Source: Myxococcus stipitatus DSM 14675 (GTDB lineage Bacteria > Myxococcota > Myxococcia > Myxococcales > Myxococcaceae). From it: a DNA stretch of 64,000 nucleotides. Below are positions 16,624-25,004 of this stretch, piece after piece. The notes under the pieces are model-generated. The model saw nothing but the letters and a program-made list of their open reading frames with translations, ran no database searches and was not told the DNA's origin. The translations under genes were made by a program, and so were the position numbers. Position 1 is the stretch's first letter. Every line of letters starts with the position of its first letter. Location of the stretch: assembly GCF_000331735.1 (NCBI RefSeq), contig NC_020126.1:9117501-9181500 (forward strand). The letters run 5' to 3'.

Positions 16624-17994
16624 GTGCTCCGGTGGGGCGGGCCGCTGCTGATGCTGTGGTTCGCCCTGGCCACGTCACCGGCCCGGGCGGAGGAGCAGGA
16701 CTTCCCGGCCGACGCCCCCGTCGAGGAGCGTGACACCCCCACGCGCCATCCCTGGCTCGCGCTGGCGGAGGTCACCGCCATCAACCTGGTGGTGTGGACC
16801 TACGACGTCAGCATCGGCAACAAGGAGTGGGCGCGCATCAGCGTGGACTCCTGGAAGAAGAACCTGGAGACGGGCTTCGTCTGGGACGGGGACGGCTTCT
16901 CCACCAACCAGTTCGCGCACCCCTACCACGGCAGCCTCTACTACACGGCCGCGCGCGACAACGGCATCCCCTACCCCGGCGCCTTCGCGTTCTCACTGCT
17001 GGGCAGCGCCCAGTGGGAGCTCTTCGCGGAGACCGAGCCGCCCTCCTTCAACGACCTCATCAACACCTCGCTGGGCGGCACCGCCATGGGCGAGGCCCTC
17101 TACCGCCTGTCCTCCGTCGTGCTCGACACGGAGACCTCCGGCAGGGAGCGCGCCGTGCGCGAGGTGGCCGCGGGCGTGCTCAGCCCCATCCGCGGCATCA
17201 ACCGGCTCCTTCGCGGGGACACGTTCCGCATCGAGCCCACCCCCGACGAATGGAAGCGCCACGACGTCATGACCTGGGCCTCCACCGGGTACCTGACGCT
17301 GGGCGATGGCGAGCTGCTCAAGGGCGGCAAGGACCAGTTCTTCGCGCAGGTCTCCCTGCGCTACGGCGACGCCTACAGAGACCCCATCCGCCGCCCGTTC
17401 GACGCCTTCGAGGGCCACATCCAGTTCACCACCCGCGAGAGCAGCCTCGTCAGTCACGCGCGGCTGACGGGCCTGCTCGCGGTGAGCACGCTGGTGAGCA
17501 CGCCGAAGGACGAGCTGCGCGTGGGCCTCTTCCAGCGGCTCAACTACGTGGACACCCTGGCGTACGAAGTCGGCGGGCAGTCCTTCGACGTGGGGATGAT
17601 GTACCTGCGCCAGTTCTCGCCCACGGCCCGCTTGAAGACGTACTTCGCGCTGGAGGCCGGCATCCTCTCCGGCGTCTCGTCCGAGCACAGCGGCGAGGGC
17701 AACCGCGACTACGACTACGGCTCCGGCGTGGGCGCGGAGCTGCGCGTCACCTATGCGTTCGACGGCTGGGATGTCCTCACGCTGGAGGGCGGGACGAGCC
17801 ACATCGCGGTGCTGGACGGCTCGGGCGGCTCCCACAAGGTCCACACCGGGCAGCTCATGATGGATGTGCCCGTGAGCGGCCGGTTCGGCCTGGGCACGGA
17901 GATGAACTACTTCCAGCGCAACAGCCGCTTCGTGGGCTACTCCAGCGTGCGCAAGAGCACCTACGAGCTGCGCTTCTTCATCTCCGTGCACTGA
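16624..17994 (+). CDS. DUF3943 domain outer-membrane-type protein
   Basis: 456 residues from a GTG at 16624, preferred because GGGGAG precedes it and it gives a compact signal peptide (LRWGGPLLMLWFALATSPARA). An ATG at 16555 would add 23 residues. The DUF3943 core is recognisable: a hydrophobic stretch with NKEWARISVDSWKKNLETGF, then FSTNQFAHPYHGSLYYTAAR and a Gly/Asp-rich turn. The second half alternates in a way typical of beta-barrel strands and ends TYELRFFISVH. The function of the family is unknown. Probably an outer-membrane protein. Confidence 0.8.
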   Translation: MLRWGGPLLMLWFALATSPARAEEQDFPADAPVEERDTPTRHPWLALAEVTAINLVVWTYDVSIGNKEWARISVDSWKKNLETGFVWDGDGFSTNQFAHPYHGSLYYTAARDNGIPYPGAFAFSLLGSAQWELFAETEPPSFNDLINTSLGGTAMGEALYRLSSVVLDTETSGRERAVREVAAGVLSPIRGINRLLRGDTFRIEPTPDEWKRHDVMTWASTGYLTLGDGELLKGGKDQFFAQVSLRYGDAYRDPIRRPFDAFEGHIQFTTRESSLVSHARLTGLLAVSTLVSTPKDELRVGLFQRLNYVDTLAYEVGGQSFDVGMMYLRQFSPTARLKTYFALEAGILSGVSSEHSGEGNRDYDYGSGVGAELRVTYAFDGWDVLTLEGGTSHIAVLDGSGGSHKVHTGQLMMDVPVSGRFGLGTEMNYFQRNSRFVGYSSVRKSTYELRFFISVH

Positions 17995-18047
17995 CGCTCC
18001 CCCGCGCCGGCTCGAGCGGCCCGCGCAAGGGAGCATCCCGACACGAC

Positions 18048-18794
18048 TCAGGGCGTCTCGTCGGAGGGCACGTCTCCCGTGAGCACGCAGATGAGCGCGG
18101 CCGGGTCACACTTCACGGGGAACAGCGGGTTGATGCCGGAGCCGCGCAGCCGTCCCACGGAGAAGTCCGGGTAGGGGTCGCACTTCGTCTCGTCCGGCAG
18201 GCCCTTGGTCGCGCAGCTCACCACCGGCCAGATGCCCTTGGCCTGGTACGTCGCCGTGCAGCCGTTCTCCGTGTAGCTCAGGTCCGCCTTGAACTGCGTG
18301 CCCGGAATCCCGGGCGTGTTGTAGATGCGCAGATTGGACCAGACATAGCGGAAGTTCTGCGCCGGCAGCGTCGCGGTGGCCGGCACGTCCAGCCGCGTCT
18401 CCGACAACTGCGGCACGTCGCAGAAGTTGTCCGCGCCGGGCCCCTCGCTCGCGAACGCGCCCACCGAGTAGGGCTTGTTCGAGGCATCCGGGTCCGGCCG
18501 GTCCTTGAAGTCCACGGCCATCAGCGTGCCCAGCCGGGTGCTGCGCACACCGACGGTGTCCGCGGCCTTGGGGTCCTCGCTGAAGTACTTCTGCAACCCC
18601 ACCGCCTCCGGCTTGAGCCGAGCGCACTGGAGGTCGGGATTCTGTCCGGCCGAGAGCGTGTACACGGTGGCGAACGAGCCGATGGAGCCGTCGCTCACCG
18701 CGCGAGCCACCACACACTGCGGCTCGGGTTCCTCCGCGCCACAGCCCGCCAGCACCACCAGCGCGGCGCTCCATCCCAGCCAACGCGTCTTCAT
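18048..18794 (-). CDS. Lipoprotein of unknown function, partner gene of the Oar-like receptor
   Basis: 248 residues from the second ATG (18794), which has AGAGGA upstream; the first ATG at 18812 overlaps that site. Lipobox VVLAGCGA gives a lipid-anchored Cys followed by EEPE, with no inner-membrane retention signal evident. Eight or so further cysteines (QCVVA, LQCAR, NFCDV, NGCTA, VSCAT, TKCDP, VKCDP, LICVL) suggest a disulfide-rich surface domain. It lies 27 nt after the TonB-dependent receptor gene, so it may be a surface subunit of that receptor, by analogy with other receptor/lipoprotein pairs. Confidence 0.72.
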   Translation of the reverse strand: MKTRWLGWSAALVVLAGCGAEEPEPQCVVARAVSDGSIGSFATVYTLSAGQNPDLQCARLKPEAVGLQKYFSEDPKAADTVGVRSTRLGTLMAVDFKDRPDPDASNKPYSVGAFASEGPGADNFCDVPQLSETRLDVPATATLPAQNFRYVWSNLRIYNTPGIPGTQFKADLSYTENGCTATYQAKGIWPVVSCATKGLPDETKCDPYPDFSVGRLRGSGINPLFPVKCDPAALICVLTGDVPSDETP

Positions 18795-18821
18795 GGGTGA
18801 TTGTCCTCTCATGGTGGGAGC

Positions 18822-21800
18822 CTAGAAGCTGAGCTTCGCGCCCAGACGCACGGAGCGCGGGGCCTGGTAGGCCGTGGGGCGCTTGAAGTTGGGGTTGATG
18901 TCCGACGGAAGGATGGGCTGGTTCGTCGCCGTGGAGATGACCTTGCAGTCCGGGTTGTTCGCCGTGAGGCACGCGGTCAGGTCCTCGGGCCGCCCCCCCT
19001 GTTCGATCGCATAGACGCGCGTGAAGGTCAGCGTCTGGTCCACCGCGGTGTACTGCTGGAAGTTGAAGAGGTTGAAGACATCCAGCGACACGCTCAACGT
19101 GTAGTCGTTGGACAGCTTCTGGTTCAGCCCCACGTGGGTGTCGATGTTGTGCACCCAGGGCAGGCGGCCGGCGCTGCCTCGCGGGAGGATGAACGTCTCG
19201 GAGCCGCTGCGGCGCGGGTGCGCGCCCAGGTAGTTGAGCGGCGTGCCGGAGCGGCTGCGGTAGCCACCGCCGACATTCACGCTGGTGGAGCGCGACACCA
19301 TGAACTCGCGCGCGCCGAAGACCTTGAAGGAGTGCGCACGGTCACCCGGCAGCGCGCCATCGCGGTTGGTGGTGAGCGACACCAGGTCGAAGTCGCGCGT
19401 GAGGTTGGGCGACAGCTGGCCCGTGTCCGCGCGGAACAGGCCCGAGTAGTTCCCGCGCAGCTGCGACCAGGTGTAGCTGGCCTGGCCCAGCCAGCCGTCC
19501 GAGAAGATCTTCTGGTAGTAGACGTTGACCGCGTCGTACTCGCGCTTCGCCTCCGGGAAGTCGGCCGAGTACCCCTTGCCCGGGTTGCCCAGGAAGAAGG
19601 TGTTGCCGTCATCGCGGCTCATGTCCTCGATGACGTCGTTGAGGACGCGGCGCGTGTACGTCAGGCCCACGCGGCCCAGCAGCACCTCGTACTCGCCACC
19701 CACCATGAACTCGTCCGCGGACTGGGCGCGGATGTCGGGGTCCACCGGCACGCGGTCTCCGCCCTGCGCGTTCCAGGTCTGGTCCGGGCTCTCCCGGCTG
19801 CCGATGCGCACGCGGTTGGCGCTGCCCACGCAGTCCGTCAGCCGCGATTCACGGTTGCTGGGGTTGCACGCGGGCGCGTTGTACGTGGCCGACAGGAGCT
19901 GCTGCTGCGGGAAGGAGAGGTCCGCCATGTCGAGCGGCACGTTCTCGAAGAAGCGCGCGTAGTTGACGAACAGCTTGGAGCGGCCCTGCTGGGTGAAGTC
20001 GTAGACGACGCCCACGCGCGGCGACCACTGGTTGGGCAGGTGCAGGCCCACCTTGTCGTCCAGGCCCCACAGCGTCTGCGAGTCGTAGCGCAGGCCCGCG
20101 TTGAGCGTCACCTTGTCCATGATGGACCAGCTGTCCTGGATGAAGCCGCCCACCGTCATCGACGTGGACGTGCCTTCCTTGCTGCGCAGGAACACCGGCT
20201 GGTCCGGCCCGGCCATGTAGCCGTACTCGTTGAGGGTGTACCAGCAGTCGCCTCCGGTGCACTCCTGCCAGGGCGAGCCGCCCGTGCGCGCGCGGTTGTT
20301 GTAGAAGCTCATCCGCTCCGCGTCGAAGCCCACCTTGACGATGTGGTGGCCCAGCGCCTGGAACAGCGAGGTGGCCATCACCTTGCCCTGCACGCGGTCC
20401 AGCTCCTGCACGCTGATGGTGCCAGGACCGCCGGTGGCGTAGGAGGTGACGGGGCAGTTGCGGGATTGCTCCGCGGGCGTCGCGCCACAGACGGACGGGT
20501 CCGGCAGGGACTCGAACTCGGTGATGGAGTGCGGGCCCGGGTTGCGCGTGCGGCGCCAGGCGAGGTTGGGCTCGGCGGACAGGCCGCGACCGCTGAGGAT
20601 GCCGGAGCCGTCCGAGGGCAGTGTGTCGTCCTCCTGGTGGTGCCAGCCCACCGTCGCGTCGATGAGGAGCTTCTTGCCGAAGAACGCGGAGGACTGCTTG
20701 GCGACGATGTCCATCGCGGAGTTGGCGCGCTCGGTGGCGATGGCGCCGTAGTTGCCCTGCACGAAGCCGGTGCAGGACAGGCCCACGCAGACCTCCGGGT
20801 CACCGTCGTCGCTGAAGGAGTACTTCCCGCTGCCACCCGACCAGCGCGGCGTGCCGAAGACGGACACCGACAGGTTGTGGTCCGGGTTGAAGAGGTACGT
20901 CAGCTTGCCCAGGTACTGCACGCTGCGCTCGTCGGCGAAGCGCGTGACGCGAGTGCCGTCGATGGGCGTCACCAGGCCGAAGCCCGTCTCCGGATCCCTG
21001 CGGCGCTGGCCCACGGCGGTGCAGCCGATGGACGGGTCCACCTCCGTGCAGAACTCCAGCTTGCTCACCTGGCGGTCCACGCGGATGCGGTTGAACGACG
21101 GCGCCACGCCGACGAAGAACCAGAGCTTGTCCTTGAGGATGGGGCCGCCCAACTCGACGCCGAAGTCGCCCTGGTTCCACGGCTGGCCCTGCGCGGAGAT
21201 GACGGTGCCCTCCTGCCGGACCACCGTGCCGTTGCGCTGCAATCCACCCGGCGCCATGTTCGCGAAGACAGAGCCGTGGAACTCGTTGGAGCCGGACTTG
21301 GTGACGACGTTCAGCACGCCACCCGTGGAGCGGCCGTACTCCGGCATGTAGCCACCGGTGATGACGTTGACCTCCTGCACGAACTCCACCGACAGCGGCG
21401 TGCCCAGCGTGCCGACGCTCGGGTCGTTCACCGACAGGCCATCCACCACGTACTGACTCTCCGGGGAGCTGCTGCCGCTCACGCTCACGCCGTAGCGGTC
21501 CTCCGTGGCGCCGGGGGCCAACTCCGCCAGCGACTCGAAGGAGCGCGACGCGGAGCCCTTCGTCCCGGGGCGGATGACGGCGATGTTGCGCAGGAAGTCC
21601 GCGTCCACGCTCATGCCCTGCGTGCTGGACGCGACGTCCACCGTGGGCGGCGCGGCGCTGATGGAGATCTCCTCGCCGAAGTTCGAGGGCAACAGCTGGA
21701 TGTTGACCCGGATGGTGCGGTCCACGCGCAGCACGATGTCCCCGCGCACGAAGGGCTCGTAGCCGTCACGCTCCACGCGCAACGTGTACGTGCCGGGAGG

Positions 21801-22022
21801 CAGCTGCGCGAGCCGGTACAGGCCGCTCGTGTCCGAGACGACCACCTGCTCGCCCTGGAGCTTCGGTGAGGTCGCCGTGACGACCACGTCCGCCAACGGC
21901 CGCTTGTCATCCGCGCTGACGACGGTGCCAGTGATGACGGAGACGCCCTGCGCGAATGCCCCCGCGCCACAGAGCAAGACCGCGAGACACAACCCGCGTG
22001 CGAGACCTACACGTATGGACAA
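18822..22022 (-). CDS. Oar-like TonB-dependent outer-membrane receptor with CarboxypepD-like N-domain
   Basis: 1,066 residues from a TTG at 22022. That start is chosen because GGGAGGGAG lies 6 nt upstream and the protein begins with a compact signal peptide (SIRVGLARGLCLAVLLCGAGAFAQ). Next comes a carboxypeptidase-regulatory-like beta sandwich (about 27-110, ITGTVVSADDKRPLADVVVT...GLYRLAQLPPGTYTLRVE), a plug domain (about 125-240, QYVVDGLSVNDPSVG, VEFVQEVNVITGGYMPEYGR) and a long barrel ending VRLGAKLSF with the C-terminal Phe expected for BAM insertion. It resembles Oar of Myxococcus. Substrate unknown; Oar-type proteins have been linked to export or adhesion as well as uptake. Pairs with the downstream lipoprotein. 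Confidence 0.9.
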   Translation of the reverse strand: MSIRVGLARGLCLAVLLCGAGAFAQGVSVITGTVVSADDKRPLADVVVTATSPKLQGEQVVVSDTSGLYRLAQLPPGTYTLRVERDGYEPFVRGDIVLRVDRTIRVNIQLLPSNFGEEISISAAPPTVDVASSTQGMSVDADFLRNIAVIRPGTKGSASRSFESLAELAPGATEDRYGVSVSGSSSPESQYVVDGLSVNDPSVGTLGTPLSVEFVQEVNVITGGYMPEYGRSTGGVLNVVTKSGSNEFHGSVFANMAPGGLQRNGTVVRQEGTVISAQGQPWNQGDFGVELGGPILKDKLWFFVGVAPSFNRIRVDRQVSKLEFCTEVDPSIGCTAVGQRRRDPETGFGLVTPIDGTRVTRFADERSVQYLGKLTYLFNPDHNLSVSVFGTPRWSGGSGKYSFSDDGDPEVCVGLSCTGFVQGNYGAIATERANSAMDIVAKQSSAFFGKKLLIDATVGWHHQEDDTLPSDGSGILSGRGLSAEPNLAWRRTRNPGPHSITEFESLPDPSVCGATPAEQSRNCPVTSYATGGPGTISVQELDRVQGKVMATSLFQALGHHIVKVGFDAERMSFYNNRARTGGSPWQECTGGDCWYTLNEYGYMAGPDQPVFLRSKEGTSTSMTVGGFIQDSWSIMDKVTLNAGLRYDSQTLWGLDDKVGLHLPNQWSPRVGVVYDFTQQGRSKLFVNYARFFENVPLDMADLSFPQQQLLSATYNAPACNPSNRESRLTDCVGSANRVRIGSRESPDQTWNAQGGDRVPVDPDIRAQSADEFMVGGEYEVLLGRVGLTYTRRVLNDVIEDMSRDDGNTFFLGNPGKGYSADFPEAKREYDAVNVYYQKIFSDGWLGQASYTWSQLRGNYSGLFRADTGQLSPNLTRDFDLVSLTTNRDGALPGDRAHSFKVFGAREFMVSRSTSVNVGGGYRSRSGTPLNYLGAHPRRSGSETFILPRGSAGRLPWVHNIDTHVGLNQKLSNDYTLSVSLDVFNLFNFQQYTAVDQTLTFTRVYAIEQGGRPEDLTACLTANNPDCKVISTATNQPILPSDINPNFKRPTAYQAPRSVRLGAKLSF

Positions 22023-22131
22023 AGCTGACTCCCTCCCGAGATTCCCTGGGAGCACTCTGTCTCAAGACAAGAGAAAGCAACAATCCCTTAATTGACAGTG
22101 CAGTTCTTCCCATGGGCCCTGCCCGCCTGAG

Positions 22132-22734
22132 TCAGCGGGAACAGGCGGGAGTGCCCTGTGACAAGGCGCGGTCGAAGGCCAGCCACAGGAAGCCATCCAG
22201 CGGGGCGCGGCCCTTCTCCACCCGGGCGCGCAGCACGGCGCCCTCCCAGGCGCTCAGCATGAACGTGGCGAGCATGTCCGGCGAGACATCCGCGGCGACC
22301 TCGCCCGCGGCCTGGGCCTCGCGCAGCACGTCCTCGATGCGGCGCGCCCAGGTGGCGAAGGAGGCCGCCACGCGCTCGCGGATGAGGGGGCTGTGGTCGG
22401 CCAGCTCCGCGGCGAAGTTCGCCAGGAGGCAGCCACACTCGAACTTCGTCTCGACGAGCATGTCCACCTGCGCGGCGAAGTACTGGCGCAGCCGGCGCAG
22501 CGGTGTCAGCGAGGTGTCCTGGAGCGGCGCGAGGCGCTCTTCGCCCACGCGCATGTACTGGTCCACCACCGCCGCGCCCAGCGCCTCCTTGCTGTCGAAG
22601 TGGTTGTAGAAGGACCCCTTCGGCACCCCCGCCGCGTCGGTGATGTCCTGGACGCCGCAGCCGTTGAAGCCCTGCGTGCGCAGCGTCTCCAGACCGGCGG
22701 CGAGCAACCTGTCGCGAACGCTAGGTCTCGGCAT
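22132..22734 (-). CDS. TetR/AcrR-family transcriptional repressor
   Basis: 200 residues. N-terminal TetR DNA-binding domain with the usual helix-turn-helix: LETLRTQGFNGCGVQDITDA then AGVPKGSFYNHFDSKEALG. The ligand-binding half contains FECGCLLANFAAELADHSP, typical of the AcrR/NemR-like subgroup, with two close cysteines that could sense electrophiles (NemR itself senses through Cys). It is divergent from a Gfo/Idh gene with a palindromic site between them, so it most likely represses that gene and itself. Confidence 0.9.
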   Translation of the reverse strand: MPRPSVRDRLLAAGLETLRTQGFNGCGVQDITDAAGVPKGSFYNHFDSKEALGAAVVDQYMRVGEERLAPLQDTSLTPLRRLRQYFAAQVDMLVETKFECGCLLANFAAELADHSPLIRERVAASFATWARRIEDVLREAQAAGEVAADVSPDMLATFMLSAWEGAVLRARVEKGRAPLDGFLWLAFDRALSQGTPACSR

Positions 22735-22828
22735 GCTCCTCCCTTTCTAGGGCCCGCCCCCCCAGCCGTCAAAGTGCGCCCGGAGATTCCCCCAACCCCC
22801 TGGACTCACGGGGGTTTTCAATCAATAT

Positions 22829-22836
22829 GACCGGTC
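22829..22836. promoter_or_regulatory. Candidate TetR operator core, GACCGGTC palindrome
   Basis: Perfect 8-bp palindrome GACCGGTC in an otherwise AT-richer patch (AATAT on the left, GTCTTG on the right). It lies 95 nt before the TetR start and about 100 nt before the Gfo/Idh start. Cores of this form with ACCGGT occur in operators of several TetR proteins. Assignment rests on position and symmetry. Confidence 0.45.
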
Positions 22837-22937
22837 GTCTTGAACTCGATGGAGGCGCTCGTTAGCTTGCCCGCCGGGGTGGCGCGCCCGCCCGCGGAGG
22901 CGAGGACGCACCCCATCACTCACGAGGGAGCGCAGCC

Positions 22938-24029
22938 ATGGGCCAGTCGAGCTTGCCGGAGCGGATTCGGGTCGGAGTCATTGGAGCGAACCCCACGGGG
23001 GGCTGGGCCGCCTTCACGCACCTGCCCGCGCTCCAGTCGCTGCCGGGGTATCGAATCACGGCGGTCAGCACCACGAAGCAGGAGAGCGCGAGCGAGGCGG
23101 CGCGCCGCTTCGACGTGCCGCACGCCTTCGCCAGCGCGGAGCCCCTGGTGGAGCATCCCGAGGTGGACCTCGTGGTGGTGTCGGTGCGCGCCCCCGAGCA
23201 CGCGAAGCTGGTGCGCCTGGCCCTCGCCGCGGGGAAGCACGTGTTCTGCGAGTGGCCGCTGGGTGTCTCACTGGAGGAGACGACGGAGCTGGCGGCCCTG
23301 GCGCGCGAGGCGAAGGTGCGCACCGTCATCGGGCTCCAGCGGCGGCTCGCCCCCGGCGTGCTCTACCTGCGCGACCTGCTCCGGGAGGGTTACGTGGGGC
23401 GGGTGCGCTCGGTGTCGCTCCAGGTGTCCACGCCGCTCCTGGGTGAGCGCAGGCCCAAGTCCTACGAGTACACGGCGGACGCGACGAAGGGGGCCAATGT
23501 GCTGGTGACGATGACCGCGCACTTCCTCGACACGGTGCTCGCGGCGGTGGGGGACCTGAGCAGCGTGTCCGCGCTGGTGGCCCGGCAGTTCGAGCGGACG
23601 ACGCTGGTCGAGACCGGAGAGGTCATCCCCGTCACCGCGCCGGACCAGGTGCTGCTGAGCGGCACCCTGGCGAGCGGCGCCGTGCTGTCCGCGCACATCG
23701 AGTCGGGCAAGCGTAACGGCGGCGTCATCGGCTGCACCATCACCGGCACCGAGGGCGACCTGTCCCTCTCCCAGGACCTCACCGTGTCCGGCGCGAAGGG
23801 GGACAACACGCCGCTTGCTCCGCTGCCCACCCCGGAGCGCTACCTCTGGAGCCCCAGGGGCACGCTGGGCGACGACGCGCACCAGGTGGCGCAGCTCCAC
23901 GCCGCCTTCGCGCGAGACGTGCGCGAGGGCACGTCGCTGGCGCCCGGCTTCGAGGACGCGGTGAAGCTGCACCGGCTGATGGAGACCTTCGTGGAGGTCT
24001 CCACCTCCGGGGTGCGTCGGACGCTGTAG
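22938..24029 (+). CDS. Gal80-like Gfo/Idh/MocA-family protein
   Basis: 363 residues. Rossmann NAD(P)-binding motif VGVIGANPTGGWAAFTHLPA (12-31), then the C-terminal GFO domain. At the place of the family's catalytic EKP motif it reads Cys104-Glu105-Trp106-Pro107, so the lysine is lost. Other stretches (LYLRDLLREGYVGRVRSVSL, GANVLVTMTAHFLDTVLAA, VTAPDQVLLSGTLASGAVLS) follow the layout of yeast Gal80, a non-enzymatic NADP-binding regulator that also has EW here. Either it is a redox enzyme with altered chemistry or a nucleotide-sensing binding protein. Likely controlled by the divergent TetR gene. Confidence 0.85.
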   Translation: MGQSSLPERIRVGVIGANPTGGWAAFTHLPALQSLPGYRITAVSTTKQESASEAARRFDVPHAFASAEPLVEHPEVDLVVVSVRAPEHAKLVRLALAAGKHVFCEWPLGVSLEETTELAALAREAKVRTVIGLQRRLAPGVLYLRDLLREGYVGRVRSVSLQVSTPLLGERRPKSYEYTADATKGANVLVTMTAHFLDTVLAAVGDLSSVSALVARQFERTTLVETGEVIPVTAPDQVLLSGTLASGAVLSAHIESGKRNGGVIGCTITGTEGDLSLSQDLTVSGAKGDNTPLAPLPTPERYLWSPRGTLGDDAHQVAQLHAAFARDVREGTSLAPGFEDAVKLHRLMETFVEVSTSGVRRTL

Positions 24030-24103
24030 GCAGGCTGTCCGTCTCCCAGGGAGGCGCTGGGGAGAGCACGACACGGGGTGCGCTGGACTATGCTGCGCAC
24101 CCC

Positions 24104-24997
24104 GTGGACGCCCCTCTGCCCTCACGCCGCCGGTTCCTGATTCCCATCGTGCTGCTCGCGGCGCTGGGAGCGCTGGGGGCGCTGTACGTCCGAGGCATGT
24201 TGCCCGCGTCGGTGCCCTCGGCGGACAAGCCCTTCCACTACCACGACTACGCCCAGGTGCTGCGGCACGTGCGGGCGGATGGGGACGTGGACTTCTCGTC
24301 CATCGGCCGGGAGCGGGCGGACCTGGACCGGTTCATCGAGTCGCTCGCATCCTTCTCTCCCCATCTCCGCGAGGATGTCTTCCCCACGTCGGAGGACGCG
24401 CTCGCGTTCTGGCTCAACACCTACAACGCGCTCGTGCTCCAGCAGGTCGTGGATGGGTATCCCTATCTGGAGAGCGTGGAGCAGGCGTGGCTGGGCCGGT
24501 TCTTCTGGGGCCGCTCGTGGCGCGTGGGCGGCCGGAGGATGACGCTGTGGTCGCTGCGCCACCGCATCCTCATGGGGGAGTTCGCCGACCCGCGCGTCCA
24601 CCTGGCGCTCTTCCAGGCCACCCGAGGCGGCCCGCGCATGGAGGGCTCCCACTTCCAGCCGGAGTTCCTGGACGCGCAGCTCAACGAGGCCTGCCGCCGC
24701 TTCGTCGGCGACAAGCGCAACGTGCGCCTGGACCGAGGCACCCTGCACCTGGCGAAGCTCTTCGACACCTACCGCGAGGACTTCCTGGCCGCGCTGCCCG
24801 AAGGACGCCGAGGCAACGTGCTCCAGTTCGTCTGGGCCTTCCTGCCCGACACCTGCGAGGAGCGGCCGGGCTGCGACACCCGCGCGGACCTGGACCTGGC
24901 CTGTGGCCCCAAGCTGGACCGCTGCAAAATCGTCTTCGAGCCGGAGGACACCGCGCTCCCGGACGCCGCCGCCCGCGCCGCGCGCACCGAGCGCTGA
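24104..24997 (+). CDS. DUF547 domain protein with N-terminal membrane anchor
   Basis: 297 residues from a GTG at 24104. N-terminal anchor or uncleaved signal (residues 8-33). The DUF547 domain follows: FHYHDYAQVLRHVRADGDVD, SEDALAFWLNTYNALVLQQV, RMTLWSLRHRILMGEFADPR, then the signature with FQATRGGPRMEG and AQLNEACRRF. Its fold is related to papain-like proteases or transglutaminases. In this protein the strict catalytic positions cannot be settled by eye. Four cysteines near the C-terminus (TCEERPGCDT, LACGPKLDRC) suggest a periplasmic location with disulfides. Confidence 0.85.
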   Translation: MDAPLPSRRRFLIPIVLLAALGALGALYVRGMLPASVPSADKPFHYHDYAQVLRHVRADGDVDFSSIGRERADLDRFIESLASFSPHLREDVFPTSEDALAFWLNTYNALVLQQVVDGYPYLESVEQAWLGRFFWGRSWRVGGRRMTLWSLRHRILMGEFADPRVHLALFQATRGGPRMEGSHFQPEFLDAQLNEACRRFVGDKRNVRLDRGTLHLAKLFDTYREDFLAALPEGRRGNVLQFVWAFLPDTCEERPGCDTRADLDLACGPKLDRCKIVFEPEDTALPDAAARAARTER

Positions 24998-25004
24998 CGT
25001 CCCC

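Noticed and set aside
18801..21869. 1,022-codon open frame on the plus strand
   Set aside because: It is the mirror of the Oar-like receptor gene. Composition is HVRV-type low complexity, with no signal peptide and no motif.
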